This document shows positions 34,338 through 42,300 of a stretch of DNA of 64,000 nucleotides, piece after piece. How positions within the stretch are numbered: position 1 is the first letter of the stretch; every line of letters starts with the position of its first letter. Source of the DNA: Sphingomonas sp. LY54 (GTDB lineage: Bacteria > Pseudomonadota > Alphaproteobacteria > Sphingomonadales > Sphingomonadaceae); NCBI RefSeq assembly GCF_035594035.1, contig NZ_CP141588.1, positions 2,129,501-2,193,500 on the forward strand. Direction: 5' to 3'. The translations under genes were made by a program, and so were the position numbers. The notes below the pieces were generated by a model. It saw only the letters and a list, made by a program, of their open reading frames with translations, was not told the DNA's origin and ran no database searches.

Positions 34338-34772
34338 TTAGGAAACTACCTGGACGAGATTCACTTCGGCGATGCGCTCGCCGCCGCAGTGGATTTCCGC
34401 GCGAGAATAGCGGCCGGTCGCTTCGTAACGCGCGCTGTCGCTGAGACCGCCGGCCTTGGGAGCCAGCGTGAGGTCCAGCACGAGCGTGCCGCCGGAGCCG
34501 CCGGCGCGCGGCGTCAGCGCGGGTTCGAAGCCGGCCATCTGCAGATCGACTTTGCCGTTCACCAGCACGCGTCCGCCGGTGACCGATCCTTGCCAGTCAC
34601 GGGTTTCGCGGAACGGGCAGGCCGCCAACTTGGGCTTGCTCTGCTCGTCGATGGCGGCGGTCGCGTTCGCGCTCTCGTTGGCGGCCGGATCGGCAGCCGT
34701 GCTCTCGGTACCGTTCGAGCCACAGGCCGCCAGCATCAGGCCCAGCGCCGTCATCGCAGCGAATCGCATCAT
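34338..34772 (-). CDS. Small lipoprotein of unknown function
   Basis: 144 residues. The signal peptide and lipobox (MMRFAAMTALGLMLAACGSN, Cys at 17) predict a lipoprotein. A short Ala/Asn/Glu/Thr linker precedes a globular beta-rich domain (about 50-144) with two cysteines (LAACPFRETRDWQG and AEIHCGGERI) that could pair. The pattern resembles periplasmic beta-sandwich domains in sphingomonads, but I do not recognise the family. It converges on the TonB receptor with a 7-bp gap and is the last gene before the tRNA-Phe fragment that marks the left edge of the putative island. Confidence 0.75.
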   Translation of the reverse strand: MMRFAAMTALGLMLAACGSNGTESTAADPAANESANATAAIDEQSKPKLAACPFRETRDWQGSVTGGRVLVNGKVDLQMAGFEPALTPRAGGSGGTLVLDLTLAPKAGGLSDSARYEATGRYSRAEIHCGGERIAEVNLVQVVS

Positions 34773-34901
34773 TCTCCGTTCCTTCCGTTCGTCGCTCCCA
34801 GCCGGAGCCGCGGTGGTTGTCGCTTTGCCCTAGCGCAGGCGCGGAGACGCGCCTAGCCGCCGCGGGGCGCGCCAGTCGGGACGTTTGGCAGAATTTGGAG
34901 A

Positions 34902-34941
34902 ATGGTGCCCAGGGACGGGATCGAACCGCCGACACTGCGAT
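34902..34941 (-). repeat. 40-bp duplicate of the tRNA-Phe 3' end (att-like, left)
   Basis: This sequence is identical to 40096-40135 over 40 bases: the CCA end, acceptor 3' strand, T-arm, variable loop and part of the anticodon stem of tRNA-Phe. Similarity stops abruptly at 34942. The 5' half of the tRNA is absent, so it is not a functional tRNA. A 3'-tRNA direct repeat is the usual trace of site-specific integration. Confidence 0.85.
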
Positions 34942-35031
34942 CGATAAACTGTCTGCTGGAGCGTTGGAAACGTGGCAGCGTCTATCGCAACAACTGCTGC
35001 AGGCCTGCCTTTTTCCTGTGCCGACGAGCGG

Positions 35032-36744
35032 TTAAGAGCGGGCGATCACGGGATATCCGTCGAGCTGCGCTCTCACCTTCGCGGCAAGCTGATCAAAGGT
35101 GAACGGCTTACTGATCAGGGCGACATCGGCATCAAGTCGGCCGTCGTGCACGATAGCGTTCTGCGTGTAGCCCGTCATGAAGAGGAGCTTGAGGTCCGGC
35201 CGCAGGCGGAGGGCGTGCACGGATAGTTCACGCCCGTTCATCCCGCCCGGCAAGACGACGTCAGTGAGGAGAAGATCGAGATCGGGTCGCTCGGCGATCA
35301 CTTTGAGCGCGTCGGATCCGGTGGCCGAGCCCACCACCTGGTAGCCGAGTTCGGACAGGATGCCGACGATGTACTTTCTCAGCTCTTCCTGATCCTCAAC
35401 CACGAGGATGGTCTCGTCGCCGGAGAATGCGGCGGGATCCTGGCGAACATTGGCCTCTGCAGGAACGGCCTCGAGCCCGGTGCGCGGGAGGTATATCTTC
35501 ACGCACGTCCCGACGCTCAGCTCGCTGTAAATGCGCACGTGCCCGCCGCTCTGGCGCACGAAGCCGTAGACCTGGCTCAAGCCTAGCCCGGTGCCCTTTC
35601 CGGCTTCCTTGGTCGTGAAGAATGGCTCGAACACCTTTTGCCGGGTCTCCTCGCCCATCCCTGAGCCGGTGTCGCTGACAGCGATCAGCACGTACTGACC
35701 TGGCGGAAGGCCTTCCGGAATGCCGGCAACATAGGCGTCATCCAGATTGGCATTATGCGTCTCGATGGTGAGCTTGCCGCCTTCCGGCATTGCATCGCGC
35801 GCGTTCACCGCAAGGTTCAGTATCGCATTTTCCAGCTGCATCGGGTCGGCTTCGACGCTCCACAGGCCGGCGCCGAGCACCGCCTCGAGGGCAACCTGTT
35901 CGCCGATCGTGCGCCGGAGCATGTCCGATATTTCCGCGACCAGCCGGTTCACCTCGAGCACCCTTGGCTGGAGCGGCTGACGGCGGGCAAAAGCGAGCAG
36001 ATGCTGGGTGAGCTTCGCCGCTCGCCGTGCCCCCTCCATCGCCGTGTCACGGGCTCTCCGGATGCGGTCGGTTCCGGGTCCAGCAGGCTGGGAGGGCAAC
36101 TGGCGATCGATCAGATCCAGGCCGCCGATGACCAGCGTGAGAAGGTTGTTGAAATCGTGTGCGACGCCGCCCGTCAGCTGGCCAATCGCCTCCATCTTCT
36201 GTGACTGTCTCAGCGCTTCTTCGGCCCGCATCCGCTCCTCGACAGCAGCCGTCACGCGCTGCTCGAGCTCAGCGTTCAGCCGCTGCAGTTCGTCCGCGGT
36301 CCGTCGCGCAAGATCGCGAGCCGCCAGAAGCTCCTGTTCATATTGCCGCCGGTCTCGCGCATCGAATATCGTCGTGAGGTTGACGACGGGCTGGCCGTCT
36401 TCGCCAACGCGCTGGATCGTATTCACCAGCGTGGGGAGGCGGTCGCCGCTCTTGCAGACGAAATCGAGCGCGACTTCCCGCACCGCGCCTTGCATCCGCA
36501 ACAGCGGCGCGAAATGCGTCTCGTGATAGATGCGGCCCGCAAGCGTCAGCTTTTCCTGGAGGCGGGTCCCGCACAATTCTTCGGCGGCGTAGCCGGTCCA
36601 GCGCAGGAAGGTGCGATTGACTCGAACCACCGTCCCGTCCGGGAGCGTTGCGACGTAGCCGCAAGGAGCATCCTCGTAGAGCGTCTCGTCATCGAAGCCG
36701 GGCAGGCTCCCGTCTGGCTGTTCGGGCGGAGCTGGATCTTCCAC
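35032..36744 (-). CDS. PAS-containing hybrid sensor histidine kinase with receiver domain
   Basis: 570 residues, soluble. The PAS domain (about 20-130; EDAPCGYVATLPDGTVVRVN, YHETHFAPLLRMQG) resembles that of RsbP. A coiled-coil (about 135-185) leads to a HisKA domain with the phosphoacceptor His in GGVAHDFNNLL (about 198-208), an HATPase domain (NAVNARD-type N-box NLAVNARDAMP; DTGSGM; GTGLGLS) and a C-terminal receiver with Asp in LLLTDVVLPGGMNG (about 500). The start is GTG, 6 bases after the RsbQ-like gene, so they form an operon. The hydrolase probably supplies or generates a ligand for the PAS domain, as RsbQ does for RsbP. No dedicated output regulator is nearby. Confidence 0.92.
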   Translation of the reverse strand: MEDPAPPEQPDGSLPGFDDETLYEDAPCGYVATLPDGTVVRVNRTFLRWTGYAAEELCGTRLQEKLTLAGRIYHETHFAPLLRMQGAVREVALDFVCKSGDRLPTLVNTIQRVGEDGQPVVNLTTIFDARDRRQYEQELLAARDLARRTADELQRLNAELEQRVTAAVEERMRAEEALRQSQKMEAIGQLTGGVAHDFNNLLTLVIGGLDLIDRQLPSQPAGPGTDRIRRARDTAMEGARRAAKLTQHLLAFARRQPLQPRVLEVNRLVAEISDMLRRTIGEQVALEAVLGAGLWSVEADPMQLENAILNLAVNARDAMPEGGKLTIETHNANLDDAYVAGIPEGLPPGQYVLIAVSDTGSGMGEETRQKVFEPFFTTKEAGKGTGLGLSQVYGFVRQSGGHVRIYSELSVGTCVKIYLPRTGLEAVPAEANVRQDPAAFSGDETILVVEDQEELRKYIVGILSELGYQVVGSATGSDALKVIAERPDLDLLLTDVVLPGGMNGRELSVHALRLRPDLKLLFMTGYTQNAIVHDGRLDADVALISKPFTFDQLAAKVRAQLDGYPVIARS

Positions 36745-36750
36745 TTTGGC

Positions 36751-37539
36751 TCAGATCCAGGCCCGGATCGCATCGACCGTTTCTTGAGGAGCGCTGAGGT
36801 TGGGGCAATGGCCGGTGGCCTGCAGCTTGACCAGTTTGCTCCCCGGGAGCTGGGCGTGAACATAATCGCCCACGCCCTCGGGGGCGATGAGATCGTCGCT
36901 GCACTGCAGGATCAGGCTTGGCAGCGTGACGCCTTCAAGGTCCTGGCGGTTGTCGGAAAGGAAGGTCACTCGCGCGAACTCCTTGGCGATGTCCGGATCG
37001 GTGCGGCAGAAGCTGTTGTTGAGCTCCTCGGCAAGCTCCGGCCGGTCCGGATTGCCCATGATCTGTGGTGTCAAGGCAGCCGACCAGCCTAGGAAGTTGC
37101 TGTCCATGAAGGTCATCAATTCTTCAATGTCGGCGCGTTCAAAACCGCCGCGATAGTCGCCGTCGTTGATGTAGCAAGGGGACGGGCCGATCAGGACGAG
37201 GCGGCTGAACAATTCGGGCGCTGCGCGCGCTGCCAGGATACCGATCATTGCGCTGACCGAGTGGCCGACGAAAATGCCATTGGTCACGCCCAATGCGCGG
37301 GCGATCGCCACAACGTCATCGGCATAGCCCTGAAGGCTAGAGTGGCGCGAAGCGTCATAGCCTGAGGTGTCCGACTGCCCGCATCCTACGTGATCGAACA
37401 GGACCACGCGGTGGCTGTCCTCGAAGGCCGGCGCTACGAAGCGCCACATATTCTGGTCGCACCCGAACCCGTGGGCGAACATCATGAATTGCTTTCCACG
37501 CCCGGAGACGTGGACATTGTGGCGGCTTAGGCGATCCAT
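36751..37539 (-). CDS. RsbQ-like alpha/beta hydrolase
   Basis: 262 residues. The start RHNVHVSGRGKQFMMFAHGF and GCDQNMW match the RsbQ subgroup. The nucleophile Ser lies in FVGHSVSAMIG (about residue 96), the acid is near LILQCSDDLIAP, and the catalytic His in ATGHCPNLSAP. RsbQ is the energy-stress partner of the PAS phosphatase RsbP in Bacillus subtilis; related hydrolases in plants perceive strigolactone or karrikin. The ATG at 37539 has GGAG seven bases before it; the TTG at 37557 has none. The next gene's PAS domain is the expected partner. The natural ligand is unknown. Confidence 0.9.
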   Translation of the reverse strand: MDRLSRHNVHVSGRGKQFMMFAHGFGCDQNMWRFVAPAFEDSHRVVLFDHVGCGQSDTSGYDASRHSSLQGYADDVVAIARALGVTNGIFVGHSVSAMIGILAARAAPELFSRLVLIGPSPCYINDGDYRGGFERADIEELMTFMDSNFLGWSAALTPQIMGNPDRPELAEELNNSFCRTDPDIAKEFARVTFLSDNRQDLEGVTLPSLILQCSDDLIAPEGVGDYVHAQLPGSKLVKLQATGHCPNLSAPQETVDAIRAWI

Positions 37540-37557
37540 GGACGCTCCGTGTGACAA

Positions 37558-37849
37558 TCGAGGGTGTATACCCGCCGCGTTCCAGCGTGTCTGTAAAGGG
37601 GGTAGCTGACGGCAGGGAGTCTTTTGCAGCAGTGTCTTACCTCACGCCTGTCCAGGTCGGCGTACACGTCGAATAAGAAGCGCAGCATCACGAAAGCGCT
37701 CGGCCCCTACGCGGGTTCCCCAATCAACCTCGGCACTGACCAAATCTTCTGAAATAGACGGGCGAGAGGCCAATAAGATGATCGAGCGGGCCGAACGAGG
37801 CTATGGCACCTAGCGAGGTGGCCCTGCGTTATCGCCGAGGAGGTCAGTC
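37558..37849. other. Divergent intergenic region inside the putative island
   Basis: About 290 bases without a convincing gene and visibly less GC-rich than the core genes. It must contain the promoter of the RsbQ-like operon (leftward) and that of the 55-codon gene (rightward). No strong palindrome was found. Confidence 0.5.
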
Positions 37850-38017
37850 ATGGTGGTCGACGACAGGAGCCTGAAACATCCAACGCCCAAGGAGAGGCAG
37901 GAAGGTGACATGGGAGAGGGCAGCTTTTTAGAGACGCACGAGGGGCAGGACGCGTCTCCGCAAACTGCCAAGGGCCCACGCCACATGCCTCAGCCTCCAA
38001 AAGACAAGAAAGGCTGA
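37850..38017 (+). CDS. Small hydrophilic protein, 55 residues
   Basis: An ATG-to-TGA frame of 55 codons with an excellent ribosome binding site (GAGGAGG at 37837-37843, six bases before the ATG). The product is highly charged and Lys/Pro/Gly-rich (MVVDDRSLKHPTPKERQEGD at the start, PQPPKDKKG at the end), has no hydrophobic segment and is probably disordered. Small proteins of this composition are often stress-induced in alphaproteobacteria, but I cannot assign a family. It lies inside the putative island. Confidence 0.6.
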   Translation: MVVDDRSLKHPTPKERQEGDMGEGSFLETHEGQDASPQTAKGPRHMPQPPKDKKG

Positions 38018-38087
38018 TGGGGCCCCTACCCAGATAGCCTCGCGTGACAGCGTTGGATCTTTACATTGCGCCACGTCCATCCATGAC

Positions 38088-39422
38088 TCAGCGGCAGCCG
38101 CTCTCGCCGTCCGATGATTGCAGACCCGAGTCCGCCGGCGCGCCGGCCGACCGTGGTAGGGAGGGAACGGGAGGTGGGGTAGCCGTCATCCGGGCATTTG
38201 CGGGCTCCGTGATAAGGCGGGCGCGTCGGCCAAAGGTGACATAGTCCCATAGCCAGCTGAAGGCGACGGCGATGCGGTTGCGCAGCCCTATCAAGAAATA
38301 GACGTGCGCGATGCCCCAGAAAGCCCAGGCCGGGAAACCCTTCAACGTGAACCGGCTCAACTTCACGACTGCGGCACCCCGGCCGATGGTCGCCAGGTCG
38401 CCATGGTGTCGATAACGGAAGACTGGCGGTGGGGGCCTGTCGTCGATCCGGGCCTGTATGACGGAGGCGACGTACCGCCCCATCTGTTTCGCGGCAGGGG
38501 CAATGCCCGGCACCGCCTTGCCTGTCTCGTCGGCAACCGCCGCTGTATCGCCGATCACGAAGATGTCGGGGTGGCCCGGCACGGTCAGGTCGGGCATGAC
38601 TTTTACACGGCCCGCGCGGTCGCAATCGGCGCCCAGCCAGTTCCCGGCCGCTGAGGCGGCCACACCGGCTGCCCAAACTACCGCGCCAGCAGCAATCTTA
38701 TCCTCTCCGATGGAGACGGTGCCAGGACCTATGGCGGTGACGGGCGTTCCCGTCAGAACTTCGACCCCCCGGCCTTCGAGTGCATTCTTGGCATAGACGC
38801 TCAGGGCTTCAGGGAAGGCAGCCAGCACTCGAGGCCCTGCCTCCACAAGAAGAACGCGCGCTCGCGCGGGGTCCACATTGCGAAAGTCGTGGGGCAGGGC
38901 TTCGCGCGCCATGTCGGCCATCGCGCCCGCCATCTCCACGCCTGTCGGCCCGCCGCCCACGACGATGAAGGTGGTGAGCGCGTCCCTTTGCGCGGCCTCA
39001 TCGGCTAGTTCCGCGCGCTCGAATGCGGTGAGCACTCGCCGCCTGATTTCCGTCGCGTCCTCAATGCGTTTGAGTCCAGGGGCATAGGGTGCCCACTCCT
39101 CGTGCCCGAAATAGGCATGGGTGGCGCCGGTCGCGATTACGAGCTGGTCGTATCCGAAGTCGCCGGCATCGGTCCGCACCAAGCGTCGCTCCATTTCGAT
39201 GGCGTTGACACTGGCCATAAGAACCCTGGCATTGGCCTGCCTGGAGAGGATGCCCCGGATGGGCCACGCCACGTCGGCCGGGCTAAGCGTCGCGGTAGCC
39301 ACCTGGTACAGCAGCGGCTGGAAGCAGTGGTGGTTCTGGCGGTCGATGAGCGTAATGTCGACGCGGCCGCGCGCGAGCGCCTTCGCCGTTTCCAGGCCGC
39401 CAAAGCCGCCGCCGATGATCAA
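38088..39422 (-). CDS. Type II NADH dehydrogenase (NDH-2), FAD-dependent
   Basis: 444 residues. It opens with the FAD-binding IIGGGFGGLETAKALA; the second dinucleotide fold IVVGGGPTGVEMAGAMADMA (about 160-180) binds NADH; and the FAD-associated IFVIGDTAAV (about 285-295) and GIAPAAKQMGRYVA follow. A C-terminal helix (AFWGIAHVYFLIGLRNRIAV) is the usual membrane anchor. NDH-2 oxidises NADH to reduce quinone without pumping protons. The start is TTG; the frame stays open upstream to 39591 but contains no ATG, GTG or other TTG, so translation may start at TTG with one or two fewer N-terminal residues than relatives. The Pro/Ser-rich tail (about 415-444) is unusual. Confidence 0.88.
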   Translation of the reverse strand: MIIGGGFGGLETAKALARGRVDITLIDRQNHHCFQPLLYQVATATLSPADVAWPIRGILSRQANARVLMASVNAIEMERRLVRTDAGDFGYDQLVIATGATHAYFGHEEWAPYAPGLKRIEDATEIRRRVLTAFERAELADEAAQRDALTTFIVVGGGPTGVEMAGAMADMAREALPHDFRNVDPARARVLLVEAGPRVLAAFPEALSVYAKNALEGRGVEVLTGTPVTAIGPGTVSIGEDKIAAGAVVWAAGVAASAAGNWLGADCDRAGRVKVMPDLTVPGHPDIFVIGDTAAVADETGKAVPGIAPAAKQMGRYVASVIQARIDDRPPPPVFRYRHHGDLATIGRGAAVVKLSRFTLKGFPAWAFWGIAHVYFLIGLRNRIAVAFSWLWDYVTFGRRARLITEPANARMTATPPPVPSLPRSAGAPADSGLQSSDGESGCR

Positions 39423-39620
39423 GACGCGACAAGCGACCAGGGCTCTGTTCCAGTTGATGCGTCGCAGAGCAACGGCACCTGCAGTGAGATGTTCCAGATC
39501 TACGAATTGGCAGCCGCGCTGCTGACCTGGATTAAATAGATTTTCAAACAGGTTAACTGAGTTAAATGCGCTTGCAGAGCCGTTGGAAGATTATGTTCTC
39601 AGAACCTCGGGGAGAGCGCT

Positions 39621-39806
39621 GTGTACGACGATCAGGACGACATCGAGTATCACTCGAAGCGTGCGATCTCGGAGCTGGACAGGGGCTTGATCAGCCAGTC
39701 CATGGAAGCCGCCCGTGCGCACCTGCAGCTCTCTTCGCTCCATTTCGAACGGGCGCGCGAACTTTCAGGCACGCATTGCAGCAGCAGGCCACCGCTCAGT
39801 ATGTGA
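39621..39806 (+). CDS. Small acidic protein, 61 residues
   Basis: A GTG start with GGGGAGA upstream. The product (MYDDQDDIEYHSKRAISELD at the start; SMEAARAHLQLSSLHFERAR in the middle) is a helical protein of a kind common in Sphingomonadaceae, in which an N-terminal acidic Tyr/Asp stretch precedes a helix ending in a LSxLHxxRxxxL pattern. The last dozen residues (SGTHCSSRPPLSM) do not continue that pattern and may reflect a frameshift near the 3' end. Function is unknown. Confidence 0.6.
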   Translation: MYDDQDDIEYHSKRAISELDRGLISQSMEAARAHLQLSSLHFERARELSGTHCSSRPPLSM

Positions 39807-40095
39807 GCGCGCCTGGGGCGCGGCGCGGCAACACCGATCTCGCTCGAGCTGTCGCAGTCTTGGAGCGAATCCATAAGCTGCCGTTCGTTCAGCCAATGGA
39901 TCGTGTACTTCCGGCAGAATACTGATTTCGAGATAGTTGGAGCTGGAGGTGGGAGGCCCAATTCGGACGCGAGTCTGCGTGCAGGGCATTGTCGCTCTTT
40001 TGATTCGGATGCAAAAACATGCGCGTACCGGGAAGCGCGCGGCTTATCGCTGCGGCACTATCGCGTTTCCGCCCGGACACCTTAGGCTCTCAGCG
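39807..40095. other. Non-coding stretch at the right edge of the putative island
   Basis: About 290 bases with no supported gene on either strand. The frames present lack ribosome binding sites and plausible composition. The stretch is flanked on the right by the tRNA-Phe 3' end that forms the right copy of the direct repeat. Confidence 0.5.
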
Positions 40096-40135
40096 ATGGT
40101 GCCCAGGGACGGGATCGAACCGCCGACACTGCGAT
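40096..40135 (-). repeat. Right copy of the 40-bp tRNA-Phe direct repeat (att-like)
   Basis: The 3' 39 bases of the intact tRNA-Phe plus one flanking base, identical to 34902-34941. The two copies are in direct orientation about 5.2 kb apart. Confidence 0.85.
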
Positions 40136-40172
40136 TTTCAGTCGCATGCTCTACCAACTGAGCTACCTGGGC
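40097..40172 (-). tRNA. tRNA-Phe (anticodon GAA)
   Basis: 76 bases with the CCA end encoded. The acceptor stem GCCCAGG pairs with CCTGGGC; the D-arm is AGCTCAGTTGGTAGAGC-like; the anticodon loop CTGAAAA gives GAA; the T-arm GGCGGTTCGATCCCGTC has the standard TTCGA. It is the final unit of the infA-maf-RNase E/G-yacG block on the same strand. Its 3' end doubles as the right repeat of the putative island. Confidence 0.97.
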
Positions 40173-40211
40173 ATGATCCGGCGAATGCGGACGCCGCGCC
40201 TATAAAGGGCC

Positions 40212-40418
40212 CTAGCGCTCGCTGTCCAGCCCGTCCGATCCAAAATCGGCGTTTTCGTCCGCCACGGGGCCCGGAACGCGATAATTGTCGCCGAGCCAGT
40301 TCAAGAGGTCGCGGTCTTTGCAACCCTGGCTGCAGAACGGGGCGTGGACCGCGTCTTCCGGTTTGCCGCAGAGCGGACAGCCTTTGCGGCGTTTATCAGG
40401 CGAAGCGGGCATGGACAT
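40212..40418 (-). CDS. yacG: DNA gyrase inhibitor YacG (zinc finger)
   Basis: 68 residues. Four cysteines (CPLCG at 14-17 and FCSQGC at 29-33) form the YacG zinc site, followed by the conserved KDRDLLNWL helix and an acidic tail. In E. coli YacG binds GyrB and inhibits gyrase. It overlaps the 3' end of the RNase E/G gene upstream and lies 39 bases before tRNA-Phe. Confidence 0.93.
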   Translation of the reverse strand: MSMPASPDKRRKGCPLCGKPEDAVHAPFCSQGCKDRDLLNWLGDNYRVPGPVADENADFGSDGLDSER

Positions 40419-41388
40419 GTCCGGCCGATATGGCGAGGCCGGCCTCGGCCCGCAAGCCGATGGGGGCGCCGATCCGCTGCGTCAGCACCGAAAGCCAGTC
40501 GGGCGCAGCCTTGATGCGGGCGATGACCGGCGGCGCGGCGACGATCGTGCGTTCGCCGGCGCCGGGCGACCGCTCCGCCAGCCGAAGCAACGCCCGGGCC
40601 GCCGCACCGACGCGGTCGCCCTGCAGCAGCTCGGGCAGAGAGGGCCGCGTGCGCCGACGGACGATCTGGAGGAAGCCGAAGCCGTTGACCGCGGTGCGCT
40701 CGAAAGGCTGCGGCAGACTATCGTCGATCGCCGCGGCTGCCGCCTGGCGCTCGTCCTTGGAGGCGAGCGTGGGCAGATCGATTCCGATCGAGCCGCCGAT
40801 GCCGAACAGGCGGATGGCTCGGCCGGCTGCCGCCGCGCCCGCGACCGCCAAAGCCGCGGGAGGCAGCGCGCCGTCGACGTCGAACAGGGTCATGGCCGGG
40901 GTGAGGCTCAACCGAAGCGCCCCGCCTTCAAACGCGATCTCGCCGGTCAGCGCCTGCTCCAGCATCTCCGACCAGCCGGCCCGCTCGAGCCGGTCGGGTC
41001 CGAAGGCGGAAAGCGCGACGACCGGGTGAGGGGAGGCGGCGATTCGATCCATGAGGCTCGGCCCGTCCGCCGGCCCGGCGTCGGTGATCCGGCCCTTGGG
41101 AAGCTTGGCGCGCCCGGCTTCGGGAATGGCCTCGCGGACGATCTCGACCCGGATCGCCGCACCTTCTGTGAGCCTGGCCGGAAGCGGCTCGATCAGCGCC
41201 TCACCGCAGTCCTGGAGGGCGGCAATGCCCCGGCGGCCGGGAATGAGGATCGTGGCGAGGCGGCCCGGCACGACGCTTCCGGCGCGCAGCGATCCCGGGA
41301 GCTCGATCCCGGCTTCGACAATGGAGTCCCCTTCGACGAGGGCGGCGCGGTTCTCGCCGATCCCCTCCTCGTAGAGCCACTCAGCCAA
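40396..41388 (-). CDS. RNase E/G family ribonuclease, short form
   Basis: 330 residues, shorter than E. coli RNase G. An S1-like N-terminus (about 30-90, PGRLATILIPGRRGIAALQD) lacks the usual full catalytic preamble. The catalytic region retains TLFDVDGALPP (about 178-188, bearing the Mg2+-binding Asp) and GIGGSIGIDLPTL (about 207-219), then NGFGFLQIVRRRTRPSLPEL. The Cys-pair zinc link and arginine-rich tail of RNase E are absent. Members of this short alphaproteobacterial type sit in this same gene order. It overlaps maf upstream by 8 bases and yacG downstream by 23. Confidence 0.85.
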   Translation of the reverse strand: MAEWLYEEGIGENRAALVEGDSIVEAGIELPGSLRAGSVVPGRLATILIPGRRGIAALQDCGEALIEPLPARLTEGAAIRVEIVREAIPEAGRAKLPKGRITDAGPADGPSLMDRIAASPHPVVALSAFGPDRLERAGWSEMLEQALTGEIAFEGGALRLSLTPAMTLFDVDGALPPAALAVAGAAAAGRAIRLFGIGGSIGIDLPTLASKDERQAAAAAIDDSLPQPFERTAVNGFGFLQIVRRRTRPSLPELLQGDRVGAAARALLRLAERSPGAGERTIVAAPPVIARIKAAPDWLSVLTQRIGAPIGLRAEAGLAISAGHVHARFA

Positions 41389-41956
41389 GGGGATGGCCGG
41401 CGGCGCGCAGCAGCGCGCGCGTTTCGAACAATGGCAGGCCGACCACGCCGGAATGGCTGCCCGAGATCATCCGTACCAAAGCCTCGGCCCGGCCCTGGAT
41501 GGCGTAGCCGCCGGCCTTGCCCTGCCATTCGCCGCTGGCGAGATAGGCGTCGAGCTCGTCGTCGCTAAAGCGCTTGAAGGCGACGATGGTGGTGGAGAGG
41601 CGGTGGCGGGCGGTGCCGGCTCCGTCGATCAGGGTGACGGCGGAGTGGACCCGGTGCCTGCGGCCCGAGAGGAGCGACAGCGCCGCGCGCGCTTCGTCCG
41701 CACTCTCGGTCTTGGGAAGGATGCGCCGCCCCGCGGCCACGACCGTATCGGCCGCGAGCACGAGCGCGCCGGCTTCCGACGCATGGACCGCGGCGGCCTT
41801 CTCGGCGGCCATGCGCCGCGCATAGGGGATCGGAAGCTCGCCCTTGAGGGGTGTTTCGTCGATCTCGGCAGGGCGCACGGCGTCGGGCTCGACGCCGATG
41901 CGGGCGAGCAGGTCGAGCCGGCGAGGACTGGCGGAAGCGAGGACGAGCCGCGTCAC
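41381..41956 (-). CDS. maf: Maf-family nucleoside triphosphate pyrophosphatase
   Basis: 191 residues. The start VLASASPRRLDLLARIGV is the Maf signature; catalytic acids lie in VLAADTVVAAGRRILPK (about 66-82) and the GKAGGYAIQGRAEALV segment (about 145-160) is conserved. Maf proteins hydrolyse non-canonical or specific NTPs to monophosphates in the cytoplasm. It lies 14 bases after infA and overlaps the RNase gene. Confidence 0.94.
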   Translation of the reverse strand: MTRLVLASASPRRLDLLARIGVEPDAVRPAEIDETPLKGELPIPYARRMAAEKAAAVHASEAGALVLAADTVVAAGRRILPKTESADEARAALSLLSGRRHRVHSAVTLIDGAGTARHRLSTTIVAFKRFSDDELDAYLASGEWQGKAGGYAIQGRAEALVRMISGSHSGVVGLPLFETRALLRAAGHPLG

Positions 41957-41970
41957 GGCGCTATCCTCGA

Positions 41971-42189
41971 TTACTTGAAGCGGTAAGTGATGCGACCCTT
42001 GGTCAGATCATAAGGAGTCAGTTCGACGAGCACTTCGTCGCCGACCAGGACACGAATGCGGTTCTTGCGCATCTTGCCCGCAGTGTGGCCGAGAATTTCG
42101 TGATCATTCTCGAGTTTTACACGGAACATGGCGTTGGGCAGCAGTTCGACCACCTGCCCGCGCATTTCCAGAAGTTCTTCTTTGGCCAA
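41971..42189 (-). CDS. infA: Translation initiation factor IF-1
   Basis: 72 residues, exactly the family length. The S1-type OB fold is clear ([40 protein letters not shown], ending GRITYRFK). IF-1 binds the ribosomal A site during initiation. First gene of the infA-maf-RNase-yacG unit. Confidence 0.97.
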   Translation of the reverse strand: MAKEELLEMRGQVVELLPNAMFRVKLENDHEILGHTAGKMRKNRIRVLVGDEVLVELTPYDLTKGRITYRFK

Positions 42190-42244
42190 ACCTTGCCTCT
42201 ATTCGATGTCGGAAAAAATCGCGCTGCCATAGCGTTTGAACTGG

Positions 42245-42282
42245 AAAAAGGGAACCCCGCCCGAATCGCTCCGGACGGGGTT
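42245..42282 (-). terminator. Rho-independent terminator of hppA
   Basis: On the minus strand AACCCCGTCCG pairs with CGGGCGGGGTT and is followed by CCCTTTTT. It lies 19 bases after the hppA stop and isolates infA from hppA read-through. Confidence 0.88.
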
Positions 42283-42300
42283 CTCGTAGAGCTTCGAAGA

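Noticed and set aside
34902..34941. Second tRNA-Phe gene
   Set aside because: Only the 3' 39 bases of the tRNA are present; the 5' acceptor strand, D-arm and anticodon are missing.
37690..37720. EcfG-type general stress promoter (GGAAC-N16-CGTT) before the RsbQ-like operon
   Set aside because: On the minus strand GGAAC is followed 16 bases later by CGCT rather than CGTT; one mismatch in a four-base box is too weak to claim.
40019..41029. Plus-strand frame starting across tRNA-Phe (contains GIEPPTLR-like residues)
   Set aside because: It reads the tRNA and the antisense of yacG/RNase genes; a known type of spurious call.
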